From Reticulascus tulasneorum (lineage: Eukaryota; Ascomycota; Sordariomycetes; Glomerellales; Reticulascaceae): DNA of 64,000 nt. Positions within the stretch are counted from its first letter, which is position 1; every line of letters starts with the position of its first letter. The notes under the pieces were generated by a model. It worked only from the letters and a program-made list of their open reading frames with translations, did no database searches and was not told where the DNA came from. Below, in pieces: positions 11,153-22,583 of this stretch. The translations under genes were made by a program, and so were the position numbers. The DNA is taken from assembly GCA_001557505.1 (NCBI GenBank), contig LSAX01000004.1, positions 3,844,001 to 3,908,000 on the forward strand, given 5' to 3'.

Positions 11153-12191
11153 TTTGAAAACTGCAAACTTGTTCAGTAGAGTGCTGCAACAAAACGAACT
11201 TACAGCCACAGGTCCTCGAGCGACACGGCGGGTGTGTGCGTGTAGTATATTTTATCCCAGGTAGTTTTGGCTGGGGGAAGTAGACACAAGCCAGTGTTGG
11301 TTCCTATACGCAATCATTCACTGCCTTGGTCAGTAAATCGCGAATTACAAGATTATCTACTTAGTAGGGACTGGGTCACTCACTTAATCCTTTCTCCCAT
11401 CCATCTCCCCTCTGGAATGCCTGGTGTGGGGCTAACCATAAATGATAATAAGCTTAGAAGGCCTGAGGGCCGCAACAACCAAGTCTCCCGGGAGTTCGGC
11501 CTCCAGGGCGGCTAGGCGCCATAATTAAGGCCCTACGTACCTAGCGACACTAGTACTGGAAGTCCTAGCTAACTAACTAACGCTGTGTGCGAGCCAAGAC
11601 GGGATGGGATGGGCCGGCCCCACCAGGTAGTTACCTAATTCGTCTTAGGGCTCAGTACTTAGTAGGTAATTAGATATTCAAGCTAAGTTCTTAGCGCCCG
11701 TCTTCTGTACATTTCATCCAGAGCCCCAGCCTAGGAAACCAAGTGGGATTCCCCGGGCTGCGCCATTCAGATGTACCCGGCGTGGAAATTCCACATTTTC
11801 AACTGAGGTGTCTGCCCCTCATTTTCAAGTACCTAGCATTGGGTAGGGTGGTGTTCTTGATAGGCATCTTAGGCAGGATTTACCTACATGTAGCCAGGTT
11901 ATTATAGGGAGGTGCCCCCGGTATTCGCAGAGGTGCTAGGTAAGGACCGATGCCACGTGACTGATGCCACACCTTGTCTTGGAATCTGCCGCGAGGCTAC
12001 GAATTATCTGCTCTCAGACTCTCACCTTTTCCACGTCATTCACAATAACTCAGAGCAGCTGCTGTCGGTTTAGTTGTTGTCGCGTCAAACCTTGAATCAA
12101 GATCTCTTTCCCGAGTACAAAGTGCGACTACGTTTCCCGTGCCTCTCTTACGAACTATCATTCTCCAAATGCCCCGGCATCGTTACGCAGC
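11153..12191. other. Intergenic region with many CTAGG/TAGGTA elements
   Basis: Shared promoter region of two divergent genes. No open frame worth calling. It is full of short related words such as TACCTAG, CCTAGG and TTAGTAGGTA (for example at 11537-11543, 11622-11669, 11728-11735 and 11934-11942), a pattern repeated in other intergenic spaces of this window. Confidence 0.6.
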
Positions 12192-14023
12192 ATGATTGCA
12201 GCAGTGCGGCTTGCCAGTCTTTTCGCCATCTATCTTGCCTTTAGCTTCGCCGTTTCCCTGCTCGAGGTCCCGCTTGTTAGATTATTCGAGCAGGCCATAT
12301 GTAATCGCTTCTTTCGCGCACATCCCTTGCCCACTGGCCCCATCAGCGAAAGCGACTGTAAAATCTCCCAAGTCCAGGACACCCTTTCAAATGTCGCTGG
12401 TTGGCAGATGTTTGGTGGCGCCCTGCCAGGTGAGGCAAAGCCCATATCCAGTCGCAGACGCGATACGCAGCAAAACTAACCTCATCTCGTACCGGGCCCA
12501 GGGCTGCTAACCGCCGTCTTCTACGGCTCACTGGCGAACAAGATTGGACGGCCCACCGTACTATGGTTGTCCGCCGCTGGATACACGCTAATGGTACTAT
12601 GGGTTCTCATTGTTTGTATGACACCCTCCCCTGCGATCTATGCTAGAGGCTGCTCCTATCACAACCATGCCAACTCTTTCCAGGCTCGTTTGATGAAGTC
12701 TTCCCTGTTCAGGTTGCGTGGCTCTCGAACCTTTTCCTGCTCCTCGGCGGCGGGCAGCGAATTTTTGCTGCCATGACATTCACCATGGTTTCGGACCAGC
12801 TCGAGCACAAACGCCGGTATGTCAAATTGTGTCCCACATAATCTCAGCCCGAGTTGTTGGCTGAGCTTGAAACTCCAGAACAAAATTTCTTTATCTGTTC
12901 TCTGCTGGGCCTCATGCCTGTAGGCTTGTAGCCCCAATGATGGCATTTCTTCTAATGTCGGCAGGAGTTTCCGTGCCCTTCTATGTGTCTATCGGCCTAT
13001 TGGGAGTCGTGCTCTTATCGATTCCGCTCCTACTTGGAGAAAGCCGGGCAGCATCTGCCAGTACCTATGAGCCTCTTCTCTCCGATCACCCTGAGATAAC
13101 CGACCGTATATCTGAGGATGAGCAGCAAGATAGACACAGCGTCGATTTGGACGAAGATACAGACGAGTCCGCGACGCTTCGCAGCATCGAGGTCCAAGCG
13201 CAACATCGCCTTATATCGATGACGGGCATCCGCATTCCCACACCAAGCGGCGGCAGCACTGGCGCTGTGTGGGACTTGATACGTGATCCTGCCACGCGCT
13301 TTTGTCTTGCGGTCTTTTTTGTAAAGAGGACTGCTTTTGCGAGCGAGCATTTTATGTTCCAGTATGCGTCCGAGAGATTTAATTGGCCTTTGAGAGAGAC
13401 CACTGTCCTGCGAGTCGCCGCTGGATCCGGAGCTGTGTTTGTGACAATGATTTTCGGGCCTTTACTAAGCCACATTCTAACGAAACGCGGTGTGTCGAGT
13501 CAAAAGCTAGACCTCAACACTCTGAGGGGCTCTCTACTTGTTCTGGGAACCGCGTTTTTGACGGCATGGCAGTCGACCTCCGCCGCCATGCTAACCGCTG
13601 GTATGATCCAGCCCGATACCCGCAAAGCTATGTGAACTACCTACTGATACAAACCAGTCATGGTTTTCTGTGGCCTGGGTGAGATGCTGGAACCATCTCT
13701 TCAGGGATTTGCCACTTCTCTCACAACGACAGACCAGAACGCGCAGTTATTTACAACAGCTGCTCTATGCGACGTGTTAGCCGAACTTGTGTCGGGCCCT
13801 CTCGACGCCTTTCTCATGGGGGTTGGAAGACAACCCGGCCACGAAATGAATGGGTTTATCTTTTTAGGATCTTCGGTAATATCTAAATGCCCTCAGACAC
13901 ATATCTTTGTCAAACTGACTGTTACAGATTATGTTTTATTCACTGCTCCTCTGGTCAGGCTTGGTGACAGCCAAAGCAAGCCCTGCGACTGAAGTTGTGG
14001 ATCAAGACGCCTTGGAGACGTGA
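12192..14023 (+). CDS. MFS transporter, SLC46/PCFT-like
   Basis: A 491-residue major facilitator superfamily carrier. Exons: 12192-12429, 12502-12615, 12684-12816, 12924-13600, 13658-13875, 13928-14023. It opens with a membrane helix (LASLFAIYLAFSFAVSLLEV), a luminal or external loop with one Cys (ESDCKISQVQDTLSNVAGW), and the MFS loop 2-3 signature YGSLANKIGRPTVLWLSAAG. A long acidic cytosolic loop (about residues 210-275, rich in D/E) separates the two halves; the second half has helices around FCLAVFFVKR, GSGAVFVTMIFG, LVLGTAFLTAW and IMFYSLLLWSGLVTA. The pattern fits the fungal relatives of the proton-coupled folate/SLC46 group, but substrate cannot be read from sequence. It converges on the CorA-like gene with about 170 bases between stops. 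Confidence 0.87.
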
Positions 14024-14196
14024 ACATAAACTCAATATAAGGTTTTTAATGATAGGCGGTCACTTGAATTAATGGGTAAAGATTATTTTATACGATTTGT
14101 TTGCGCACTGGGCGCTATAGTAGCTACAAAAGTCTCATATAGAGCAACATTTTCTTTCTCTTACTATTGCAGATCTGTAGAGTTCCCCAAGACCTG

Positions 14197-15988
14197 TCAA
14201 TTCCCATTGTGGTGCGACGCGTCCTGGAAGAGTCGACCTCGAGTCGTTACTCGTAGCATTGTCTTGGCGTCCCATTTCAGGAATGCGAAGCACAGCAACA
14301 CGAGCGGCAGAGTTACTACAAACCACACCCACAGACCAATAGCGGCGCCACTTGATATGGGATACAGCTCCATGCTGAAAAATGCCGCGGTGAAGCTGGT
14401 TGGGATAAATATGAATGCGAGACGGGTCAGCTTAGTCACTCCTTCAGCCTGAATCATGGCCTTGTTCGATTCGGCGAGGATTGCTCGATTCATGAGCAAC
14501 GCCATCTTAGATTTGCACTGGACCGAAAGACGCTCCACCCGGTCGACGAGGAACTCGTAGTCCTTCTGAAGAATCTTGGCCTTATCGATGCAGCGTTGTT
14601 GGAGCGCGTCTTCCGACGGCCGCGGCCACGACGAGCCTCCCCGGGACAGGATTGCGTCAATGTTGCTATGCAAGCGCTCGGAGTGCGCGTACAAGATCTT
14701 TTGAAGGTATATCAGCTTGGACTGGAGGTAGGGGAGGCTGTTGATGCGGTCAAACTCGTCGTCGTCGGGGATTTTGGTCTCGAGCATGTTGATGAACTGG
14801 GTCTCGGAGAAAGCGCAGAAGAGGAACAGTTCGTGAAATGCGTAGAACGCGTCGTGGGCCATGAGATCCTTGTCGAGGATCTTGCCGTAGTTTAAATGCA
14901 GCAGCGATGCGCTCTGGCTGTAGTCTGCGTTGGGCTTTTCCTTTGGGTCGATTGTGTACTTGTTAGGTCGAAGCGCTAAGTGCGATCGCACCTGGATGGT
15001 CGGCAAAAACACGCCCTTGTTGGAGTTCTTGGCAAGTTGTGCCAAGTGCTCTGACCATGGTCCGCGAGGCTCGTGTGACAAGTCCCTCCCCGTGTCGAGC
15101 CATGCCATTGCTGCGCCCGTGTGAGGATTAATCCGGGGAAAAGTTGGGTCGGAGCTTCACATACCTGTCCAGTTGCTTCCCGTCGAGCACACGCAAAGGG
15201 AGATGGCTTGCTCGATAGCAAAATGCCCATCCTCAAAAACATGAAAGTCCCTCACGATGGAGTTCCCGAGCCCGTTTCCGGATTCTATGGTTTGCTGCAG
15301 CTTGCTCAAATAGGTGTTCATTTCTGTCCGGCCGGTTTTGGTCATGGCATCGCCCATGTCGGGACTCCTCTTTCTGTTATACGTGCCGTCTTGCCCAATG
15401 GTGATGTATCGAAGCTGGATGATGGTCTTGGACACGGACGGAAGCGACGGCGTGGGGAGGTAGTTTGGCCGCCCGAGGACAAAGAGGAACTCGAGGTGCC
15501 GCTGGAAGAAATCAGGATCGACCAGGTACATCCCTCCGATGGCCGAAAGCCATTCGGGCGAGGGTTGACCGCGGAGGAAGAGGACAGAATTTGCATGGCC
15601 GCCGGCCTTGGCCAACGAAGTAATCTCGTCCGGATTTTCATACTGCCTTCCGCTACTATGGGCGGAATCATCGAGCAAATACACCCATGCGAAAGGAAAA
15701 GGCTTCCTGGACGAGCTCGAATTCCACTTCAGGTTGTTCCTCCCGGCCTTCTGCAAGTAATCCGCAAGCCTGATGAAATGATGACCTGGGTAGAGCGTTG
15801 TCTCTATTCCTTGATGGGAATATGCCGACAATGCATCTGCATATGCTTTGGGTGGCACTGGAGTTGGTTATTGATTAGCACAATGCCGTTAGGGGAAGAT
15901 CGTCGAGTCATGGAGCCTCACAGTGTCTTGGCATCGTCTGCTTGGAACCGTTGAGCGAGCTCCGCTCGCCTGGAACTGCCGCAGCCAT
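14197..15988 (-). CDS. CorA-like membrane protein with degenerate GMN motif
   Basis: A 557-residue protein with the CorA Mg2+-transporter-like C-terminal architecture. Exons: 15988-15922, 15857-15165, 15110-14197. The start at MAAAVPGERSSLNG is the only ATG in frame with the first splice. A large soluble N-terminal region (about 1-420) precedes a long helical stretch (KAKILQKDYEFLVDRVERLS) and two membrane helices: LAFIFIPTSFTAAFFSMEL and LWVWFVVTLPLVLLCFAFL. In true CorA channels a Gly-Met-Asn filter ends helix 1; here the position reads SME, as in many fungal CorA-like proteins, so Mg2+ transport is doubtful. A signalling or effector role is possible given the NLR-like gene next door, but that is inference only. 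Confidence 0.85.
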
Positions 15989-16624
15989 CGAACATGAGTT
16001 TGATTCAGCGTCTGGAACGATCACATTTTTTCCCTTTCCATGCTTGATCTTTTTCACAAACACCAGGCGCTTGAGGTGCACAATTTATGGCGCACACATC
16101 GCAGGCTTTTCTCGAGAAGCGACCGCGGAAGGCTGCAGCGAAATGCATGTATATAAACGGCTAGCATTCAATCAAGGCGGGAGATCTTGCCCGTGGAATA
16201 AATGTGCCTTGGCAAGTTAGTGCATTAAAGGAACACACTAACCATGCGGCGCGCAGCCTTGTTCAAATGGTTGCATGGGGGCCGGGGAATTGTTGGTGTT
16301 TCGCCCCATGCCTCAACAATTGATTAGGCAGAGATCGTCTGATGGGTCAAATTCGATGAAGCGTGCCCTGTCATAACTTGTTCTTGTGTTACATACATAT
16401 GTACGCACTTCAGCTTGGCTTATCCAGCGCAACCCCCACTCCATCCCCTCAATTTAAGTTGGTGCAAATCCCTACAGCCTTCTCAAGATCAGGACTACCA
16501 TATTATAATTTGTAGTAATAAACATTACTATGAAAAACCGGCAAAAGTGTCAAAAGGTATCAAAGAAATGCTCCCACTTTCCACCCCAGCTCCCGTATAT
16601 AAGCCCGCCCCAGACTTGGGCCTA
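15989..16624. other. Intergenic region
   Basis: Upstream of the CorA-like gene and downstream of the NLR-like gene. AT-rich near 16500-16530. No gene, RNA or repeat that I can support. Confidence 0.55.
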
Positions 16625-19600
16625 TTATCTTGACCAAAATGCGACTGCTGCATCAAAGTCCTCGGCCACAACGCCAGCCTCACCGTGGTCCCTGCCTGGA
16701 AACAGTTCGCGGTATGAATTGACACTCTTCTCGCGCAGATCTGTTGCCTCGGCCTTTTTATCCATGACGTCAAGTAGCAAACTTTTCCTATGCAATGCGC
16801 GAGCGAATTCGAAGCGATATATCTTGTTCAGCCCAAATATTCCGAGAGCCTTGTTCAAATGCTTTCTGTGAGCCACGTTAGTTGCCATATGCTCAGAAAG
16901 AGCAGATGGAGAGAGGAAAATATATATATAATAAAAGGATACCGGCTGCTCGTGACTTACTCGGCTGTATCAAGAATACGCAAACGGAAGTAGTGGTCAG
17001 CGACCCGAACATGAACATCCCCCGTGCGATGGTGGTTCTTCCCAATCGTTTTCTCGTAATGTGTCAAAGCTCGATGATGATACGTCAAGCTCTCCTCGTA
17101 AAGTGCCTGCGACCACTTCACATTCCCGAGGCCATGGAGAAACCGGCCGGTACTACATGTCAGCGTGTTAGTAGCACCAGGGCAAAACGTAGATAGGGAG
17201 CCGGCTTACATGAACGATACCTGGTCGTTGACGCCGAACTCGGCCTCCCTATCAGCAAGTCCTTTCATGAACATCTTGACTGACTCTTCATATCTTCCAG
17301 TCAACCAAAAGGCATACCCTAGGTTGACAACCGGAAAAGACATATCTGTCGGTTTGAAACTTTTCAAATGTTGGGCCGATGTAACAGAATTATGGAAGCA
17401 TTGTTCCCCTTCTGCCCACATTCTATTCATCATGTATCCATTGCCTAGGGCGTTCCAAGAAATAAACAGCTTTTGGTCCTTTCCATGCAAGTCATGGCCG
17501 CTTTGCTGGCGCATCATTTCGTTGAATATCTTGCCGTGCTTGAGAGCATATTCCGGCTTGTTGGTCTCACAGGCGATGCAGTTGAAGTTATAATGAATCT
17601 CTGCAATGTGAGTATCGAGTTGTGCAATACGACCAGATCCTGCCTCCGAGGCCTCTGCCTCAAGAAGTGACTTCAGTGTCTCCGAGACAAACTTTGCAAG
17701 CTGGAACAGCGGCACAGATTCGATAGACCGCCCTCGTTCATGATGGTACCTACTGAGGCGTCAGGAAGTGAGGGAAGACGCCTGCACACAACACTTACCA
17801 AGCAGCTTCGGTTAGAAGTTGTGTGAATATTAGATCCGTCTCATATGTTTCTTTGCCCCATACGATGCGAGAACTGTGCACACGGAGTTTCATGACGTGA
17901 GGGAGTAGCTCGTCGCAAAGTCTCCACCGAGTGATGGAATGTCTCCAGCCAAATGCGGCGTAAGGCCACTTGGCTGACACGATGTGCAGTGCAGAAGACC
18001 AGACAGCTCGAAATCTCACCGGGTCTAGCCTCGATCGAGCAGCATCTTGGATCAGCCGGTGAACTACCATCCTCTTCGAAGTGTTGTCTCTGGAGATGAG
18101 AGACGATTGGAGCAGCTCCGTCCTGGCTCTCTGGTAGTTGGAGTTAGTCCGAGGTAGCCCTTCGAGGAGATCGCGGTTTTGGGGCTTATTGAATATGTCT
18201 TCCGGGATTCCGTCCGGGTCAAGCATTGAGATCACGTCCAATAGAGGGCCGCTATGCTTCAGATTCTCGAGTGCCCACACCGACCATACGGTCTTCTTGT
18301 AATCAGACTGATTGAGCTGGCCGTATCGCGACATCAGGAGGTCGCCACGCTCTTCTTCTTCGTCGTAGCTCTCCACGAACTCGGTGAACGACAGATCGCG
18401 CCGAATTATGACACTAGCCATTTGTGTAATAGCAAGAGGGATACCCCCAAGCCTGTCGTGAACCTTTCGGCTGTCGCCGCTTTTGTTTGTGAGCTTCTGT
18501 AGGAACTTGGACGCCTCTGCTTCAGGGAATGGCTTTAGATCCACCCCATCAGCCGCCAGAAAATGCGAGTCCTTCACAAGGGGGTCGCGACTTGTAAAGA
18601 TCACACACCCCGGGCCTTGAATAGGCCACAATTCCTCGAGCACGTTGACGTCATCAACATTGTCCAAAATGAGTAGCCAGCTGGCCAGATTCTTCGTATC
18701 GTCGGGGTTTTCGATGTTAACGAGAGGATTAGCCAGCCATCCTTTTACCAGATCACGTAGGATCACTTGGTCTCTGGCATCGACGGAGTCTTCCTCAACC
18801 AAGCCTATGTCAAGCGCCACACGAGAGAATTGATCGCGAACCTTTATGGCCGAGTCGGCTCGAATCCAAAATACCGCATCAAATCTCTGCTTTCTAGAAT
18901 ACGCAAACTGCGTAGCAATCTGCGTCTTTCCCATACCCCCTGTACCACAAATGGCGAACGTTTTCGCCTCCGAGGTTGTCAGACCATCTTCGTGCTTAGT
19001 ATCAAAGAATGCTGTGTCTAGCGCGCGAAGTATGTCTTCCCTACCATAAAAGTCCCGGTTCTGGGTAACTGAGACGAGGAACGACGGCAGGCGAAGACGT
19101 CGTCGATGGGGCCAAATTGGAATATCTAAAGGGGAGAGGAACTCTAGTCCCGCACTGGATGTTCCCCCGGTGCCTGTTACCGCTCTTGTATCTGGAGTGG
19201 AACTGTTGTAGTCGGTCGTCGTAGAGCCTGCTACGTCAATATTTGATTTCTTTGGGGGAATGCCTTAGCGCTCACTCTTTCCTTTGCCTTCATCCCTGTC
19301 CGTATTGCTCCAAAAATCCAGATCAGAAGGTAGATTGTCTATTGTTACATTAGCCTCGAACCACATACAGGTAGGCTAAGAATGGCATGGAACGGCTCAC
19401 AGATAGGAGAGCCTCTGGCAATACGAAGACGCGCATCCTCAAGTGCCACCTTGAAAAAGGAGCAGACGTCTTCCTGGAAGTATGCGGCCTTATTATCTAG
19501 GATAGAGAGAGACACGTGATCCGACTCAACGCCGAGGAGAGTTTCAAGGGAACAACCTGTTCGAACGAGATGCTCATCTGCGATCTGCGAGGTAGCTCAG

Positions 19601-20494
19601 AATTCGGGGCCCGGGATGCAGTAGACCTAAAGGAGGGAGCTTACCAGGACCTTGATCTTCTTCACTGGCAACAAGCCTACTTTGACCGTGGTTTGTCGCC
19701 TTTCAAACATTGAAAGGACAGGCACATCTATGCCCGCCTGCTCGAATAGCATCGAAGACTTGGCAAGGCTCGCAATCTCGTCTCCAGTCAAGGCCCGTTT
19801 CTTCTTCTTCACTCCGCTAGGCGGTACCATCAACGCGGCGGTGTGCCATTTTGCTTCCGAGACCACAGTAGAGTGTGGCGTGCCCAAGAGCACCACCCCA
19901 GCCAGTGACCGAATGAAGTGCCTGTGCTGCTCCTCGTATGCTAGCCTCAGTGTCTGGTGAAGGTCAGCAGGGTGCTTTTCAGTGAATGGGGGCATGAAAC
20001 TTGCATCTTTTGCGATAAAGCCACCAACGCTGTGGCCAACAAGTATGACGGGACAGTGCGAGAGCTATATGTGATAAGTGGATCAGCCAGAGTCGAGTAC
20101 ATGCAGGTGGACGCTCGACTCACCCGTTGCTCGGCAATCATATCCATCAGGGAGACCAGCAAGTGAGCGCCATGATCGACTAGCTCCAGCCATGAGAAGC
20201 TGTTCACATTAATTCCATGGTCATACGCAAAGACGCCAAGGTCTTGAGCACCGATGGCTTCAAATACGGCGTCAAACCAGGGCTTGCCCGACGGGTCGAC
20301 CCATTGTTTAGGTGCCTGAGTCCCCACGCCCGGAATAGCGATAATGCTGTCGCGCAGAGTGAGGTGTCAGTACTGTCCTGGTACGATGAAGGTTGTGGGC
20401 TAGCTAGTTACAGTGTCTGCAATTTATGGCTGCGGGAGATTGCCACCAAGGATCCTCTGGCAGCAGCGGCGGGGCGCTCTTGGGCTCGTGACAT
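16625..20494 (-). CDS. NLR-like protein: SesB-like alpha/beta hydrolase, NB-ARC ATPase, TPR repeats
   Basis: An 1124-residue STAND/NLR-like protein, presumably cytosolic. Nine exons: 20494-20412, 20346-20124, 20064-19645, 19584-19401, 19338-19276, 19227-17799, 17749-17210, 17152-16961, 16865-16625. Residues 1-240 form a lipase-like hydrolase with nucleophile elbow VGHSVGG (Ser about 114) and VLLGTPHST. The NB-ARC follows, with lead-in QNRDFYGRED, Walker A CGTGGMGKT (about 418-426), Walker B LLILDNVDD, sensor FTSRDP and GxP loop GGIPLAITQMA. The C-terminus from about 800 has TPR-type helices (LGYAFWLTGRYEESVKMFMK, SLTYHHRALTHYEK). In fungi such proteins act in incompatibility or immune-like cell death, the N-terminal domain being the effector. 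A TAA at about 19267 falls inside a predicted 48-nt intron (GTGAGC to GCAG); a 45-nt version is also in frame. Intron 8 holds a (TA)n run. Confidence 0.9.
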
Positions 20495-21995
20495 GGAGAA
20501 AGCAAGCGTTGCCGCCGCCTGGGTACCGCCGACGAAGACCAAGAGTAGCTATGTCAAGACATTGACTAGGGGTTTTCTTGACCTGCCTAGCCCGGTGTGC
20601 GTCCCGAATACATAGCGCTGACCTGCAATGAGCGAAAATTGTGGAGTTGTTTGGGTAAGGCAGAAGATGCGGCTGCCCAGCTTCGCATCGCAGCTGCGAC
20701 GTGAGGGGCTGCAGTGGTCGAGGCACAGAAACGTGACTAATGCCGCCGTAGAGTCAAGACGGGAGTCAAGGGAGGGGAGGGGAGGGGAGGTAAGAGGTGT
20801 GGTGGTCCATCCGTAGCCTTGGGGCATCGGGGGGGGCATTGGGGCACCGTACACCTTCGCAAGATTGCTTACCATTGCCTTAAATCTACCTAGGCTGCTG
20901 TACTTAGGTACATCAGGTACCTGAAGTACCCAAGTAAGGTGCTTGGATTCACACGGAGACATGCAATACCTACACTACAACAGAGTACCTTCGGCGTGGT
21001 TCGTAACCGAATAATGGTGCAGCAGCACCAGCTACCATCACGTGATTAACTGTTTAATCCAGGTATTTATCAGTTCATAATACATCCTTCCGAGTGCGCT
21101 GGTGGTCGCTAGAGATAAATGACAAAGAAAATAGTAACTACCTAGGTACCTTAGTAGTAAGGGAGAGTTATAATACTATACGGGACTAGGCCTAGTAAGT
21201 GAGTTTACCAGAAACGAGAGATTCATTATGCGCTCAGGCAGGAGCCTCAGCATATTCTGAGTATTCATGCCCTCTTGTAAGAGCAACAAGAACTGCGCCT
21301 TCTCGGTCCAAACTTCCGCCATCCAGGAGTTCCATTGAGTCATAGACAGAAACAGACGTCAGTGTATGAGATTTTTATTGATGCTTAGAACTAGCTTTGC
21401 CTGTTGATTCTCATGACGACTGACTAGAGATGAGATAAGAGTACTCCTTCTATATCGCGGAAAGCACGTATCTAGTAAGCGTAGGTAAGCTCTCACACAG
21501 AACAAGTAAGCCTCAAGAGGTTAAAAAATTATTAAGGAGAATTTCGGATTGAAAAGATTAAGATAGGAACATCTCAGCGAGAATCAAAAAGTAGGATACA
21601 GCCAAGGTTAATACTCCCTGGGCGCCTTGTGAAAGCCGTATGCAGAACCCTGCGCTGAATTGGATGAAACTTGGCCACGGCTACATGGTAAAAGCTCCAA
21701 GACAGGCTTTGAATCAACTGGTTGATATATAAGAGGAGCGTATCATCCCTTCCAAAAGGCCGGAGTGAGCAACCTCCCGAGACTCTTTACCTGCCCTATT
21801 TACCTCTCATTGCTAACGGCTCGCCATGGCTATTAACATCCCGAGCGAGCTAGATCTTGGTAACACGTAAGCAGAAAACAAGCAGCAGAAAAACGGCATG
21901 AGAATGTCGTAAGAGAAAAATCAACGTATGTAGCAGTGGAATACGCCTTTGATTCGGGGTTGTGCAGAAACCACATGCCCATACTCATCAATAAC
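20495..21995. other. Long intergenic region upstream of the NLR-like gene
   Basis: Contains a GGGGA repeat, a dense patch of CTAGG/GTACCT words (20887-20940, 21141-21150, ACCTAGGTACC) and an AT-rich stretch 21360-21620. No convincing coding region. Likely promoter sequence for the divergent NLR-like gene. Confidence 0.55.
20769..20790. repeat. (GGGGA)n tract
   Basis: Short GA-rich tandem repeat with a 5-base period, about 280 bases upstream of the NLR-like start codon. On the coding strand of that gene it is a pyrimidine tract, common in fungal promoters. Confidence 0.7.
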
Positions 21996-22466
21996 CTATT
22001 TTAACCAGCCTCCCCGTCGTCTCTCCCAGGAAATAAATGCGTCTTTCCGCTCATCTTCATCCATGCAAGCATGTTCTAGGCTCCATTCTGCCAGCCGTCG
22101 CAAACTGTGAACCGTCATGTCGGCCTTACTAATCATCACTTGGTAGAAATCATGAGATAAAGTCGATCTGTAAGGTAAGATTGCCGTTTGCGGCGGGACT
22201 GCTGCCTTGACAAGAATCAATATCCTGACTCTTTGCCAGCCCTTTGGATCAAATATGTGGTGCCTGCTTCGAGGCGCTTTTAGTGCCACACAGCCCCGGC
22301 AGCTGAACGCCCTAGCGCCTGTAGCTCCCTGATCGATTGGCCCTTTGGCCTGAGACTCCTGCAAACCCCCCGCTGTTGGCGTGAGCTTAAATCCGTATCT
22401 GGCAATCCGAAAGGGGCAGAGCAGGCGACTGGCGTCGAAATTGTGGTGCCTGCGGCCTCCTATCAT
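21996..22466 (-). CDS. Hypothetical protein, 156 residues (doubtful)
   Basis: An uninterrupted frame from ATG, close to the divergent ADP-ribosylglycohydrolase gene. The N-terminal two thirds are Arg/Ala/Gly-rich without pattern. The last 45 residues (SKADMTVHSLRRLAEWSLEH and DEDERKDAFISWERRRGGW) look like ordinary helical protein. I recognise no family, signal peptide or membrane segment. It may be a real short gene, the last exon of a decayed gene, or chance. Confidence 0.28.
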   Translation of the reverse strand: MIGGRRHHNFDASRLLCPFRIARYGFKLTPTAGGLQESQAKGPIDQGATGARAFSCRGCVALKAPRSRHHIFDPKGWQRVRILILVKAAVPPQTAILPYRSTLSHDFYQVMISKADMTVHSLRRLAEWSLEHACMDEDERKDAFISWERRRGGWLK

Positions 22467-22583
22467 TATTGAATGCTCTTGACTATAAAGGGCATCAAGA
22501 CGACAGATGATAGGTAGTCATAGATGTGCATATCAAAAACAAAAAAAAACTAGAAAGGCCATATCACGAACTCCGCACTCACC

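Noticed and set aside
19265..19270. Stop codon in the NLR-like gene taken as a gene break
   Set aside because: A GTGAGC...GCAG intron of 48 nt removes it in frame, so an intact gene is the simpler reading.
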